Source: an uncultured Kushneria sp.
GTDB lineage: Bacteria > Pseudomonadota > Gammaproteobacteria > Pseudomonadales > Halomonadaceae
Direction: 5' to 3'
Length of the DNA stretch: 64,000 nucleotides
NCBI RefSeq assembly: GCF_947497025.1
Contig: NZ_CANMFC010000001.1
Span: 62,001 to 126,000 of the forward strand
Shown here: in pieces, positions 18,412 through 27,849 of the stretch
How the letters are laid out: every line of letters starts with the position of its first letter
Position numbering within the stretch: position 1 is the first letter of the stretch
Translations under genes and position numbers: made by a program
Notes under the pieces: model-generated
Seen by the model: the letters and a program-made list of their open reading frames with translations, nothing else
Told to the model about the DNA's origin: nothing
Database searches by the model: none

Positions 18412-19914
18412 ATGTATATCGGCGTGGACTGCGGAACGCAGAGCACCAAGGTGGTGGTGCTGGATGCACAAAACGGCGTCATCATCGGCGAGGGACAGCA
18501 GGCCCACGAGCTGATCAGTCGCGAAAGCGGACGTCGCGAGCAGGATCCCCAGTGGTGGATCAAGGCGTTTGAAGCTGCCTTCCAACAAGCCATCGCCGCC
18601 GCCGGAATCGATGCCGGTGCCATTCGCGGCATCGGTGTCTCCGGGCAGCAGCACGGCATGGTGGCTCTGGATGACCAGGGTGTGCCGGTCTATCCGGGCA
18701 AGCTCTGGAACGACACCGAATCCTCAACAGAAAACGCAGAATATGTTGAAGCGCTCGGGGGTGAAAAGGGCTGTCTGGACACGCTGGGGGTCGTGCCCCA
18801 GACCGGTTACACCGCCTCCAAGGTGATGTGGCTGCGTCGGCACCATCGCGATGCCTATGACCGTATTGCTCATATCCTGCTGCCGCATGACTATCTCAAC
18901 TTCTATCTGACCGGCGAATATACCGCCGAATATGGCGATGCCTCGGGTACGGGGTGGTTTGATACCCGAAAGCGTTGCTGGCACACCGAGGCGTTCTCCA
19001 AAGTGGCGCCCGAGCTGGATCCCGAGCGCGTACTGCCGCGATTGATCGAGCCGCATCAGCCGGCCGGTACCGTGCGTCGCGAGATCGCCGGCCGTCTGGG
19101 GCTGGGCAGCAGCGTCATTGTCTCGGCCGGCGGGGGAGATAACATGATGGGGGCGATTGGTACCGGCAATATCCAGGCCGGAGCCGTCACCATGAGTCTG
19201 GGCACCTCGGGCACCATCTATGCCAGCGCCAGCCAGCCGGCGATTACCGACAATGGACTGGTGGCCAATTTCTGCGCCAGTCACGGCGGCTGGCTGCCCC
19301 TGATCTGCACCATGAACGTTACCTCGGCGACCAGTCAGTTGAGCCGCGTGCTGGGTCATGACGTCAAGGCCTTCAATGAGGCCGTATCACGCGCCCCCAT
19401 CGGTGCTGAAGGAATCAGGGTACTGCCGTTTTTCAACGGCGAACGCGTGCCGATGTTGCCGGAAGCCACCGGCAGCTTTCTGGGGCTTTCAGCCCACAAC
19501 TTCTCGGCAGACAACCTCTGTCGCGCGGTCATGGAAGGCACGAGCTTTGGTCTGCGCTACGGACTGGACCTGCTGGCGGCATTTGATATTCGCCCCGAAC
19601 AGTTGCGTCTGGTTGGCGGTGGGGCCAATAGCTCAGTCTGGCGACAAATGGTTGCCGACATCATGAACGTGGAACTGGTCTGCCCGGTGGTTCGGGAAGC
19701 GGCCGCGCTGGGAGGCGCGCTGCAGGCACAGTGGAGTGATGAATACATGCAGGGTCGAAAGACCGCGCTTGCCGATATCTGCCAACATGCGGTTGATATT
19801 GACCGATCTACCCTCACATTTCCTGACAGGGATAACGTCTCGCGATATGCAGATGTCTATGCAGACTATGTCGAAACGCTCAAAAATCGCTATCCTGAAG
19901 CTCTGACACGGTAG
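18412..19914 (+). CDS. xylB: Xylulokinase
   Basis: A 500-residue FGGY-family carbohydrate kinase. The phosphate-binding start is YIGVDCGTQSTKVVVLD, the substrate region includes GVSGQQHGMVALDDQG near residue 78, and the C-terminal ATP site is LRLVGGGANSSVWRQMVADI near residue 400. It phosphorylates D-xylulose to xylulose 5-phosphate, the product needed if the upstream dehydrogenase oxidises D-arabitol. It corresponds to mtlY of the Pseudomonas mtlEFGKDYZ operon. The fructokinase gene mtlZ that follows there is absent here. It is the last gene of the operon; transaldolase follows after about 100 bases. Confidence 0.93.
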   Translation: MYIGVDCGTQSTKVVVLDAQNGVIIGEGQQAHELISRESGRREQDPQWWIKAFEAAFQQAIAAAGIDAGAIRGIGVSGQQHGMVALDDQGVPVYPGKLWNDTESSTENAEYVEALGGEKGCLDTLGVVPQTGYTASKVMWLRRHHRDAYDRIAHILLPHDYLNFYLTGEYTAEYGDASGTGWFDTRKRCWHTEAFSKVAPELDPERVLPRLIEPHQPAGTVRREIAGRLGLGSSVIVSAGGGDNMMGAIGTGNIQAGAVTMSLGTSGTIYASASQPAITDNGLVANFCASHGGWLPLICTMNVTSATSQLSRVLGHDVKAFNEAVSRAPIGAEGIRVLPFFNGERVPMLPEATGSFLGLSAHNFSADNLCRAVMEGTSFGLRYGLDLLAAFDIRPEQLRLVGGGANSSVWRQMVADIMNVELVCPVVREAAALGGALQAQWSDEYMQGRKTALADICQHAVDIDRSTLTFPDRDNVSRYADVYADYVETLKNRYPEALTR

Positions 19915-19928
19915 AATTTTTCATTGCG

Positions 19929-19945
19929 AACGGTCATGGACCGTT
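19929..19945 (+). other. Short hairpin between xylB and talB
   Basis: AACGGTC and GACCGTT form a 7-bp stem with a three-base loop, 15 bases past the xylB stop. The T-tract is weak (TTCTG), so termination there would be partial at best. Confidence 0.35.
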
Positions 19946-20015
19946 TCTGAATGAATATCGCGGTCAGTCGATGCTGTTTCGTCGGCTGGCCCCAATCGAT
20001 TCGATGGAGTGATAC

Positions 20016-20975
20016 ATGGCAACTCAGCTTGAGTCCCTCAAAGCGATTTCCAAGGTCGTCGCCGATACCGGTGATCTGGAAGCGATCAAGAAATATCAGC
20101 CGCATGACTCCACGACCAATCCGTCGCTGCTGCTCAAAGCCTTTGATCTGGACGGCTATCAGGAGTTGATCGACAAGACGCTTGCCGATGTGAAGCAGGA
20201 GACCAGTGGTCAGGATCGTGAAGCCCGGCTTGAGCATGCAGTGGACCGTCTTTCCGTGGTCATTGGTACCGAAATTGCCAATATCGTGCCCGGGCGTATC
20301 TCTACTGAAGTGGCTGCCAAGCTCTCCTTTGACAAGGACGCCAGCATTGAAAAGGCGCGCAAGCTGATTGGCCTGTACGAAAAGGCCGGCATTGGACGTG
20401 ACAAGGTATTGATCAAGCTGGCCTCGACCTGGGAGGGCATTCGTGCCGCCGAGGTACTGGAGAAGGAAGGCATTCAGTGCAACCTGACCCTGCTGTTCAG
20501 CGACGCTCAGGCACGTGCCTGCTTTGAAGCCGGCGTCTTTCTGATATCGCCCTTTGTGGGCCGTGTCACTGACTGGTACAAGCAGCGTGACGGCGTTGAA
20601 AACTATGCTCCGGACGATGACCCGGGTGTGAAGTTCGTACGTAGCGTGTGCGATTACGCCAGCAACTATGGCTATAAAACCGTGGTCATGGGCGCCAGCT
20701 TCCGCAATACCGACCAGATTCTGGCGCTGGCGGGTTGTAACCGTCTGACCATCTCTCCGGACCTGCTGGAAAAGCTGGCCAACACCGAAGGTGAGGTTGA
20801 GCGCAAGGTGACCGATACCGGCGCCGGGGACAAGAAGGTCGAGCCGATCACCGAGGCCGATTTCCGCTGGCAGCACAACCAGGATGCCATGGCCAACGAC
20901 AAGCTGGCTGATGGTATCCGCAAGTTTGCCGAAGACCAGGAAAAGCTCGAAGGCATGATCGAAAAGCGTCTGTAA
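20016..20975 (+). CDS. tal: Transaldolase
   Basis: A 319-residue class I transaldolase of the TalB type, starting [20 protein letters not shown]. The Schiff-base lysine is Lys134 in [11 protein letters not shown], and the partner motif [11 protein letters not shown] follows near residue 154. It transfers dihydroxyacetone units between sedoheptulose 7-phosphate and glyceraldehyde 3-phosphate in the pentose phosphate pathway. Its place just after xylB fits with processing of xylulose 5-phosphate made from arabitol, although it may also be transcribed alone. GGAGTGAT precedes the start and a strong terminator follows. Confidence 0.96.
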   Translation: MATQLESLKAISKVVADTGDLEAIKKYQPHDSTTNPSLLLKAFDLDGYQELIDKTLADVKQETSGQDREARLEHAVDRLSVVIGTEIANIVPGRISTEVAAKLSFDKDASIEKARKLIGLYEKAGIGRDKVLIKLASTWEGIRAAEVLEKEGIQCNLTLLFSDAQARACFEAGVFLISPFVGRVTDWYKQRDGVENYAPDDDPGVKFVRSVCDYASNYGYKTVVMGASFRNTDQILALAGCNRLTISPDLLEKLANTEGEVERKVTDTGAGDKKVEPITEADFRWQHNQDAMANDKLADGIRKFAEDQEKLEGMIEKRL

Positions 20976-20991
20976 ATACCGCGCTTGACAC

Positions 20992-21026
20992 TAAAGGGCC
21001 GGCTCCTCTGGAGTCGGCCCTTTTTA
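20992..21026 (+). terminator. Intrinsic terminator of the transaldolase gene
   Basis: An 11-bp stem (20996-21006 with 21010-21020, one G-T wobble) and a three-base loop are followed by five T residues. It separates talB from the kinase gene. Confidence 0.9.
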
Positions 21027-21073
21027 TGGGGTCATATCATTTCAAAAGCGCGAAGAAGGATGTTTGAGAGAAG

Positions 21074-21745
21074 ATGACGACGTCTGAAAACGATATTGCC
21101 GGTCTTTTGATCGATGAGGCCGTGGTTAACGCTGCTCGAGCGCTGATCAAGGAGCGCCCCCGGGCTCTACTGGGACTGGTGGGCGCGCCAGGGGCCGGTA
21201 AATCCAGTGTCAGCGAAGCCTTGTTGAATCAGCTGGGTGAGGCGATGCAGGTGGTGCCGATGGATGGCTATCACCTTTCCAACCTTGAATTGGCCCGTCT
21301 TGGGCGGGCCGAGCGCAAGGGCGCCCCGGATACGTTTGACAGTGCCGGTTACGTGTCGTTGCTGGAGCGGCTTCGCACGCCAAAAGCAGATGAAATCGTC
21401 TATGCCCCCGGATTTTATCGCCGGATCGAGGAACCCATCGCGGCCAGTATCGCGGTATCACCGCAGACGCCGCTGGTAGTGACCGAGGGTAACTATCTTC
21501 TGATGGAGGAAGCGCCCTGGGATCGCGTCAGACAGCTGCTTGATGAGGTCTGGTATGTCGAGGTCGACACCGAGCTGCGCGAGCAGTGGCTGGTGGAACG
21601 CCATATGCGCTTCGGGCGCAGTGAGCTTGATGCCCGGGCGTGGGTGGTCAGCACCGATCGGCCCAACGCCGAGCGGATCGAGGCCACCCGGGCGCGAGCG
21701 GATCGCCTCATTGGCTGGGATGGTGGCTGCATTCGATTTTTATAA
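21074..21745 (+). CDS. P-loop nucleoside/nucleotide kinase family protein (FrcK/YggC-like)
   Basis: A 223-residue P-loop kinase of the uridine kinase/pantothenate kinase/phosphoribulokinase superfamily. Walker A is GAPGAGKSS near residues 37-45, followed by PMDGYHLSN near residue 63, the superfamily's substrate loop, and VVTEGNYLL near 138. Relatives include FrcK of rhizobial fructose operons and E. coli YggC, whose substrates are not firmly known. Between the polyol operon and a sugar symporter, and with no mtlZ fructokinase present, a sugar-kinase role is plausible but is inference only. It lies downstream of the transaldolase terminator, so it has its own promoter. Confidence 0.82.
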   Translation: MTTSENDIAGLLIDEAVVNAARALIKERPRALLGLVGAPGAGKSSVSEALLNQLGEAMQVVPMDGYHLSNLELARLGRAERKGAPDTFDSAGYVSLLERLRTPKADEIVYAPGFYRRIEEPIAASIAVSPQTPLVVTEGNYLLMEEAPWDRVRQLLDEVWYVEVDTELREQWLVERHMRFGRSELDARAWVVSTDRPNAERIEATRARADRLIGWDGGCIRFL

Positions 21746-21829
21746 ATCGGACGGCATTTTTTAACATGATGTCACCATTTATTTGCTGACTTGCGGCGAA
21801 TGGATGATCGCATCAGTGTGGCTTCAGGT

Positions 21830-21835
21830 TACAAT
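21830..21835 (+). promoter_or_regulatory. Possible -10 element upstream of the sugar symporter
   Basis: TACAAT lies 82 bases upstream of the symporter start, with no good -35 at the usual distance. If used, the transcript would begin just before the terminator-like hairpin at 21845. Confidence 0.35.
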
Positions 21836-21844
21836 CCCGGTCAG

Positions 21845-21874
21845 GCTCTGGTGTTCACATCAGAGCATTTTTTT
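21845..21874 (+). terminator. Terminator or attenuator in the leader of the sugar symporter
   Basis: GCTCTGGTG and CATCAGAGC form a 9-bp stem (one G-T wobble) with loop TTCA, then A and seven T residues. It lies 100 bases after the kinase stop and 42 bases before the symporter start. It could simply end the kinase transcript. No promoter is visible in the 42 bases after it, so it may also attenuate the symporter gene. Confidence 0.8.
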
Positions 21875-21916
21875 GAGAGTCACGCTGACACGATTCAGCC
21901 AGCTTCAGGAGTTTTC

Positions 21917-23329
21917 ATGGATCATCATGCAGGGAACGCACAGAAGGGGCTTCGCGGTAGAGCCCTGGTCGTTGTGGTGTCGATCATTGCGGCGCTGGGT
22001 GGGCTGCTGTTTGGCTATGACACCGGCATTATCGGGGTTGCCCTTCTGGGGCTGGCACGCGACTTTGCGCTCAACGACACGCTCAAGCAGATCGTGACCG
22101 GCGCCATCATTCTGGGGGCACTGGTCGGGTGCCTGGGCACCGGGCCCATTTCCGATCGTATCGGCCGGCGCTGGTCAATTGCCCTCGTGGGCCTGGTGTT
22201 CACCATTGGCTCGATTCTGTCCGCGGCGGCACCCAGCGTGGGGGTACTGATTCTGGCGCGCTTTATCCTGGGTCTGTCTGCCGGTAGCGCCACCCAGATC
22301 ATTCCGGTCTATATCGCCGAGGTCACGCCGCCGGCGCACCGCGGCAAGCTGGTAGTGATGTTCCAGTTCATGGTGGTCTTTGGCATCCTGGTGGCCTATC
22401 TGACCGGCTACGCGCTGGGGCATCAGTGGCGCTGGATGTTTGCGCTCGGCATCATTCCCTCGGTCGTGCTGATGATCGGCATGCTGCTGCCGGAAAGCCC
22501 GCGCTGGCTGCTGGGTAAAAATCGTGAAAGCGAGGCGCTGGGTATTCTGGAGCGTGTGCGCGGTAACCGGGAAGGGGCGCAGCAGGAGCTCAACGAGATC
22601 AAGGAGATTTCGGCGCAGCCTGAAGGCACCTGGAAGGACCTGTTCAGTTCCTGGGTGCGTCCGGCCCTGATCGCGGGTTTTGGCATTGCGATGTTTTCCC
22701 AGATCACCGGTAACAACGCCCTGATCTACTATGCACCTACCATCCTGAGTGATGCAGGCTTTGGCGACAGCGCCTCGGTGCTGGCCGCCGTGGGCGGAGC
22801 AGTGTTGATCAATCTGGCGACCATACTGGGCATCTTTCTGGTCGACCGTATCGGCCGCAAGCGCTTTCTATTGTGGATGGTGCCGGGCTCGGCCGTGGCG
22901 CTTTTTGTCATGGGCGCGCTGTTCGTCGGAGGCTCACCGGAGAACGCAGCGGCACAGTGGACGCTGGTGGGGTGTCTTGCTATCTACATGGCACTCAATT
23001 CAAGCTTCGGGGTCTGCCTGTGGCTGATCAATGCCGAGGTCTACCCGCTGTTTGTCCGCGGCAAGGGGGCCAGTGTCGGCGCCTTCAGTCACTGGATCTT
23101 CAACCTGTTGATGACGCTGACCACGCTGTCACTGATCAGTGCACTGGGCACCTCGGGTACCTTCTGGCTCTACGGTCTGATCACGCTGGTGGCGCTGGTC
23201 TTTATCGTACGCTATGTGCCCGAAACCATGGGACGTTCACTCGAGGAGATCGAGGCGGACCTGCGCAATGGCACCTTCTTCCCGGCCAGGCGCAAAAAGG
23301 TTGCAAAGGGCGCCGCGACACCGTCGTGA
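21917..23329 (+). CDS. Sugar porter family MFS transporter (sugar:proton symporter)
   Basis: A 470-residue inner-membrane carrier of the MFS sugar-porter family (XylE/GalP/AraE type) with twelve predicted membrane segments. Signatures are GGLLFGYDTGIIGVAL near residue 26, DRIGRRWSI after TM2, ESPRWLLGK before the central loop, QITGNNALIYYAPTI near residue 263, and PETMGRSLEEIE at the C-terminus. It imports a hexose, pentose or polyol by proton symport. AGGAG precedes the ATG at 21917. The adjacent kinase may act on the imported sugar. Confidence 0.92.
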   Translation: MDHHAGNAQKGLRGRALVVVVSIIAALGGLLFGYDTGIIGVALLGLARDFALNDTLKQIVTGAIILGALVGCLGTGPISDRIGRRWSIALVGLVFTIGSILSAAAPSVGVLILARFILGLSAGSATQIIPVYIAEVTPPAHRGKLVVMFQFMVVFGILVAYLTGYALGHQWRWMFALGIIPSVVLMIGMLLPESPRWLLGKNRESEALGILERVRGNREGAQQELNEIKEISAQPEGTWKDLFSSWVRPALIAGFGIAMFSQITGNNALIYYAPTILSDAGFGDSASVLAAVGGAVLINLATILGIFLVDRIGRKRFLLWMVPGSAVALFVMGALFVGGSPENAAAQWTLVGCLAIYMALNSSFGVCLWLINAEVYPLFVRGKGASVGAFSHWIFNLLMTLTTLSLISALGTSGTFWLYGLITLVALVFIVRYVPETMGRSLEEIEADLRNGTFFPARRKKVAKGAATPS

Positions 23330-23346
23330 CACATCGTCTGACAGAT

Positions 23347-23376
23347 CAAAAAAGGGCGCCCGCGGGCGCCCTTTTT
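23347..23376. terminator. Bidirectional terminator between symporter and malic enzyme
   Basis: The perfect palindrome GGGCGCCCGCGGGCGCCC (23354-23371) is flanked by A residues on the left and five T residues on the right, so it can end both convergent genes. Confidence 0.92.
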
Positions 23377-23411
23377 GTGGCTGGTACGCATTGTGGTCAA
23401 TACGCGTCGGC

Positions 23412-25103
23412 CTAGTAGGAGGCGCGACGGTACTGACGGTAGCGCGGTGTCCAGAAATTGGCCTCGATCGCCTGACGAATGGTGTCGTCATCGGTTTCAA
23501 GCGCCACGCCATCTTCCTGGGCGCGTTTGGCCACGGCGATGGCGATCTTTCGGCTCACGTCCTGAATATCGGACAGCGGTGGCAGGACAGCGCCCTTGCC
23601 TTCAAGGGCTACCGGTGAGCAGTCGGCCAGCGCGCGTGAGGCGGCCATCAGCATGCCATCGGTAATGCGCGAGGCCTTCGCGGTAATCGCGCCCAGTCCC
23701 ACGCCCGGGAAGATATAGGAGTTATTGCACTGGGCAATGGGGATTTTGCGATCGCCAATGGAGACCGGCTTGAAGGGACTGCCGGTCGAGACCAGCGCCT
23801 CGCCGTTGGTCCACTCGAGAATCTCGCGCGGCGTGGCCTCGATGCGCGAGGTCGGGTTGGACAGCGGCATGACCAGCGGCTCGCGGCAGTGCTCGTGCAT
23901 GGTCTTGATCACCTGCTCGGTGAAAAGACCGCGCTGACCCGAGACGCCAATCAGGATGGTAGGTTTGGCATTGCGCACGACATCGATCAGGGCCAGATCA
24001 CCGCTACCGGTGTCCCAGTCGCTGATGTCGGCGCGCTTTTGCACCAGGCGGCGCTGGAAATTGACCAGATTGCTCATGTCATCGGTCAAAAGGCCGTAGC
24101 GGTCGATCATGAAAATGCGCTTGCGGGCCTCGGCCTCGCTGAGCCCTTCTTCCTGCATGGCCAGCACAATGTGCTCGGCGATGCCGCAGCCGGCGGAGCC
24201 TGCGCCCACGAAGGCCACGCGCTGCTCGGAGAGCTTTTCATTCTTGGCCTTGCAGGCCGAAAACAGCGTGCCCAGTGCGACCGATGCCGTGCCCTGAATG
24301 TCGTCATTGAAGCAGCAGATCTCGTCGCGATAGCGCTCCAGCAGCGGCATGGCATTGGCCTGGGCAAAGTCCTCGAACTGAATGATGGCGTTGGGCCAGC
24401 GACGCTTGATGCCCTGAATGCACTGATCGACAAACTCGTAGTAGGCCTCGCCGGTGACACGCTCGTGGCGCCAGCCCATATACATCGGATCGTCCAGAAG
24501 ATCCTGATTGTTGGTGCCGACATCCAGCACCATCGGCATGGTATAGGCCGGGCTGATGCCCCCACAGGCGGTGTAGAGCGAGAGCTTGCCGATCGGGATG
24601 CCCATGCCCCCGATACCCTGATCGCCCAGCCCGAGGATGCGCTCGCTGTCGGTAATCACGACGACCTTGACGTTGTCCTTGGTGGCACTGTGCAGGATAT
24701 CGGTAATGTAGTCGCGGTGATCGTAGGAAATGAAGATGCCGCGATGGGAGCGATAGATCTGCGAAAAGGACTGGCACGCCTCGCCGACGGTAGGCGTGTA
24801 GATGATCGGCAGCATCTCCTCGAGATGATCTTCCAGCAGACGGAAGAACAGGGTCTCGTTGCTGTCCTGAATCGAGCGCAGATAAATATGACGATCCAGA
24901 TCGCTGGCCTGCTGCGCATACTGCTGGTAGGCGCGTTCGGCCTGCTCCTCGATGGTTTCGATGTTTTGCGGCAAAAGACCCAGCAGGTTGAACTGAATGC
25001 GCTCTTCAAGTGAAAAGGCACTGTCCTTGTTGAGCAGTGGCGTTTCGAGCAGGGTGGGCCCCGAATGCACGATATAAAGCGGGCGAGAAGGGTTCTGGGA
25101 CAT
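23412..25103 (-). CDS. maeA: NAD-dependent malic enzyme
   Basis: A 563-residue malic enzyme of the E. coli MaeA (SfcA) type, decarboxylating L-malate to pyruvate with NAD. Near-identical segments include [28 protein letters not shown], the metal-site region [17 protein letters not shown], the nucleotide fold [29 protein letters not shown] and the end [13 protein letters not shown]. The ATG at 25103 has GAG eight bases upstream; the ATG at 25109 two codons earlier is equally possible. Open frame continues to 25283 but lacks similarity to the family. It supplies pyruvate during growth on C4 acids, which the TAXI/TRAP systems in this window may import. Confidence 0.95.
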   Translation of the reverse strand: MSQNPSRPLYIVHSGPTLLETPLLNKDSAFSLEERIQFNLLGLLPQNIETIEEQAERAYQQYAQQASDLDRHIYLRSIQDSNETLFFRLLEDHLEEMLPIIYTPTVGEACQSFSQIYRSHRGIFISYDHRDYITDILHSATKDNVKVVVITDSERILGLGDQGIGGMGIPIGKLSLYTACGGISPAYTMPMVLDVGTNNQDLLDDPMYMGWRHERVTGEAYYEFVDQCIQGIKRRWPNAIIQFEDFAQANAMPLLERYRDEICCFNDDIQGTASVALGTLFSACKAKNEKLSEQRVAFVGAGSAGCGIAEHIVLAMQEEGLSEAEARKRIFMIDRYGLLTDDMSNLVNFQRRLVQKRADISDWDTGSGDLALIDVVRNAKPTILIGVSGQRGLFTEQVIKTMHEHCREPLVMPLSNPTSRIEATPREILEWTNGEALVSTGSPFKPVSIGDRKIPIAQCNNSYIFPGVGLGAITAKASRITDGMLMAASRALADCSPVALEGKGAVLPPLSDIQDVSRKIAIAVAKRAQEDGVALETDDDTIRQAIEANFWTPRYRQYRRASY

Positions 25104-25305
25104 CGTCATGACTCGCTGTAGACAGAAAGGTGAAGGGAATACCCCGTCGATCATGCACAGGGTCTCGGTTGGATCGTTCACCGCCGGCGGCGTTCCCACT
25201 ATAACGATCACCGGGCACGTATAGCCATCACCAGGAGCGCACGGCCATCTCCCGGAACGCGACACGACGCAGCCACGGCCCAAAGCGCACGTCAGGCTGA
25301 AGGGT

Positions 25306-26658
25306 TCAGCTGTTCAAGGACATCAACAGCAGCGGCAGCATCATGTAGAGCTCGGGATGTGACTCGCCGTTGATCAGAAGATCGCGGCTGTTGGCCTTCA
25401 TGTCCAGGCGGTAACGGTCGCCATCGCGGACCAGCAGCCCCTCCTGCTCGAGCCCTGCAAGCATCTGCTCCGGCCGGGCGCCGGGGTCGGACAGGGAGAT
25501 CAGGCGCGTGAGCAGCGTGCGGTCCGAGGCCATGTCCAGCGTCAGATGACCGCGCTCCAGCGCCGTGGCGAGTGGTTCACGATCGCTGTCCATCGGTCGG
25601 AAATCCAGCGTCAGCTTGCCTTCAAGCGACCCCTGTGGCGTATCAAGGCCTGCGACCGTGATCTCGGCCGTGGGGGTGCCCTTCAGGGCCTCCAGCAGAT
25701 AACGCGTCATTATATTCTGCACCTGGCCCGAGACCTGATCCTCGTTTAACGAGTCATCGACATTGGGCAGGTCGATCAGCAGTTGTCGCGTGGCATCGCG
25801 GGGCAGGTGTTTGAGCGCCAGCGTCTGGGTGGCATTGTTGATGATCAGCGGCCTGGCAAGCGATGGGTCTTTCATCAGCAGGTTGCTGACCTGCCAGGAG
25901 GCGTTCATCGACAGGCCGTCGTCACCGTTGTCCCGCAGTTGGCCCTGGCCGTCCAGGCCCAGCTTCAGCGCCAGGCCTTCGGCGTCGTTCTGGATGTTCA
26001 GCTGACCCAGCGTGGCCTTGAAGCGGGCGTCCCAGAAATTGTCCATGTCGGGCCAGTCGGGGCCACCGGCACCGTTGCTGTCAAGCGTCAGAGCATTGAG
26101 GGTCAGCGTGGCATCGTCACTTCGAAAGTTCAGGGAAGGGATCGACACACTGGAGGCGGTGCGATCGTCTGCAAGGCGGTAGTGGCCGTCCATGCCGCCC
26201 CAGGCCAGGCGCGCGCCAGGGCTTTCGGGAACATCGGTCTCATCGAAGGCCGGGGAGTGCCAGTCGATATTGACGTCATTGCCAAAACCCACGGTGGTGC
26301 TGGCCTCAAGTGCGGGCTGGTCACCAAAGTAGTGCGCCACCGCGCTCTGGTGCTCGCCAAAATCGGGGGTGCTGTCGATCCGTGCCCAGCCAAATCCCCA
26401 GGGGCCATGGGTGATATGGTGATGCACATCGATCTGCCACGGACCCTCCTCGGTCTCGATCACGGTCCGGGTCACGGCATCGGACGTACGCCAGCCCCGA
26501 TCATATTGCGTTACCTGTGTGGGGGCGCCGGCAGAGATCTGATCCACGCCCTGACGAAATTCCTGTTCGATATGCTTGCCGGTATACCAGGGGGCTGCAG
26601 CGCCTGCCGCCACAATGATGACCGCTGCGGTACCGATAATGCCCGTTGTCTTGCGCAT
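25306..26658 (-). CDS. YdgA-like DUF945 family protein
   Basis: A 450-residue protein with an N-terminal membrane anchor or signal ([20 protein letters not shown]) and the DUF945 layout typical of Ydg[13 protein letters not shown] near residue 52 and a long beta-rich, probably periplasmic body. YdgA-family proteins contribute to envelope processes, and E. coli YdgA has been linked to swarming, but the biochemical role is not settled. It lies 52 bases downstream of cvfB on the same strand and may be co-transcribed with it. The 200-base gap to maeA suggests that maeA has its own promoter. Confidence 0.85.
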   Translation of the reverse strand: MRKTTGIIGTAAVIIVAAGAAAPWYTGKHIEQEFRQGVDQISAGAPTQVTQYDRGWRTSDAVTRTVIETEEGPWQIDVHHHITHGPWGFGWARIDSTPDFGEHQSAVAHYFGDQPALEASTTVGFGNDVNIDWHSPAFDETDVPESPGARLAWGGMDGHYRLADDRTASSVSIPSLNFRSDDATLTLNALTLDSNGAGGPDWPDMDNFWDARFKATLGQLNIQNDAEGLALKLGLDGQGQLRDNGDDGLSMNASWQVSNLLMKDPSLARPLIINNATQTLALKHLPRDATRQLLIDLPNVDDSLNEDQVSGQVQNIMTRYLLEALKGTPTAEITVAGLDTPQGSLEGKLTLDFRPMDSDREPLATALERGHLTLDMASDRTLLTRLISLSDPGARPEQMLAGLEQEGLLVRDGDRYRLDMKANSRDLLINGESHPELYMMLPLLLMSLNS

Positions 26659-26710
26659 GAAGATTCCTGAACGTTCTTGTGCTTTTGAAGTGATGGCGGT
26701 CCGGGGCCGC

Positions 26711-27562
26711 TTATGACCTGTCTACCAATCGGATGCCATCGGCATCGATGCTGATCCGTCCCTGTTTGTAGAGGCCACCGATGACCTTTTTAAAGTTGCC
26801 CTTGCTGACACCAAAAGTGCGCTGGATCAGGGCCGGGTCGCTCTTGTCGCTGATGGCCAGCAGGCCACCGGCCTTTTGCAGGCGTTCAAGAATCTGCTCG
26901 GCCAGCGGCTCGGCCAGCACTTCACGGCGGGGCTGCAGACTCAGATCCACCTTGCCATCGTCGCGTATCTGGCGAATGTAGCCTTTGGTCCGGGTACCCA
27001 TGCGCAACGGGCGAATCGCCTCGCTTTTATGCAAAAGCCCCCAGTGGCGATGATTGATGATGGCATTGAAGCCCAGGTCGGTCGGACCGGTAATGAGCAG
27101 ATCGACTTCCTCGTCCCGGGCATAGTCGGCCGGCTCGGAACTCAGGTAGCGATCCAGTCGCATCGAGGCGGTAATGCGCCGGGTGCGGTCATCCAGATAG
27201 GCGACCACCACGCAGCGATCACCCTGACGCAGGGGGCGGCTGGTGCGTTCTTCAAAATGCGGCAACAGCAGATCCTTGGGCAGCCCCCAGTTTAAAAAGA
27301 TGCCGACCGGGGTGCGCTCGACCACCTCAAGAGCGGCAAATTCGCCGACCTGGATTTTGGGTCGCTCGGTGGTCGCGATAGGGCGGTCTTCGCTGTCGAG
27401 ATACAGAAATACCCGCAGCGAGTCCCCGGGTTCGATAGAAATACCACGCGGTATCTGGCGCGTCGGCAGAAGAATATCGCCCAGTGTGTCGCCATCGAGA
27501 AAAAGCCCGATGGAGGACGTTCTGAGGATTTCAAGCGTATTGAAACGGCCCATTGCCGGCAT
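26711..27562 (-). CDS. CvfB family S1-like RNA-binding protein
   Basis: A 283-residue protein with tandem S1-like OB domains followed by a winged-helix C-terminus, the CvfB/YitL layout. The first S1-like unit begins MGRFNTLEILRTSSIGLFLDG, the second has FAALEVVERTPVGIFLNWGLP near residue 72, and the third has DLGFNAIINHRHWGLLHKSE near residue 160. The winged helix is in the last 70 residues (FGVSKGNFKKVIGGLYKQG). Family members bind RNA and affect virulence-gene expression in staphylococci. I chose the ATG at 27562 (GGGG eight bases upstream); 27553 is an alternative. It is divergent from the fluoride riboswitch. Confidence 0.88.
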   Translation of the reverse strand: MPAMGRFNTLEILRTSSIGLFLDGDTLGDILLPTRQIPRGISIEPGDSLRVFLYLDSEDRPIATTERPKIQVGEFAALEVVERTPVGIFLNWGLPKDLLLPHFEERTSRPLRQGDRCVVVAYLDDRTRRITASMRLDRYLSSEPADYARDEEVDLLITGPTDLGFNAIINHRHWGLLHKSEAIRPLRMGTRTKGYIRQIRDDGKVDLSLQPRREVLAEPLAEQILERLQKAGGLLAISDKSDPALIQRTFGVSKGNFKKVIGGLYKQGRISIDADGIRLVDRS

Positions 27563-27649
27563 GGTCACGCCCCGTGAACAGGATAAAAATGTCATGTTAA
27601 CGCAAACGCACCGATGGCGGGCAGGGGAAGAACCTCTGCGATGCATGGC

Positions 27650-27678
27650 TTGCCACGACCGCGCGGCAGTGCAATGAT
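27650..27678 (+). promoter_or_regulatory. Candidate promoter for the fluoride riboswitch-crcB transcript
   Basis: TTGCCA, a 17-base spacer and AATGAT place the start of transcription about at 27685, immediately before the riboswitch stem. The fit with the RNA start supports an otherwise moderate match. Confidence 0.5.
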
Positions 27679-27683
27679 TTTCT

Positions 27684-27760
27684 CCGGGAGATGGCATGCC
27701 TCCTGAAGCGCGCGCTTCAAACCATCGCGTCCTGCCACGTCGTGATTAATGATGCCTGCA
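27684..27760 (+). promoter_or_regulatory. Fluoride riboswitch (crcB motif)
   Basis: The conserved parts of the fluoride aptamer appear in order. Stem P1 is GGAG/CTCC (27687-27690 with 27700-27703), with loop ATGGCATGC. Then comes a small inserted hairpin (27704-27719), the AAACC linker (27719-27723), stem P3 ATCGCG/CGTGAT (27724-27729 with 27741-27746) and the TAATGATGCC tail. Loop GGCAT (27693-27697) can form the pseudoknot with ATGCC (27752-27756), as in known fluoride riboswitches. It lies in front of the fluoride exporter gene crcB. An alternative stem, TGCCTGCA/TGCAGGCA (27753-27760 with 27779-27786), uses the same pseudoknot bases and would be excluded when fluoride is bound. Confidence 0.87.
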
Positions 27761-27849
27761 ACGCACCCGGGGTGCGGGTGCAGGCACGTGTCAACGCCAC
27801 GTTTCTGCCCGTTACCTCGATATATATCAAGAACTTCGAGGAGTGCTGC

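Noticed and set aside
23889-25013. Plus-strand open frame (374 codons) opposite malic enzyme
   Set aside because: It is a shadow of maeA, whose sequence matches the known enzyme throughout.
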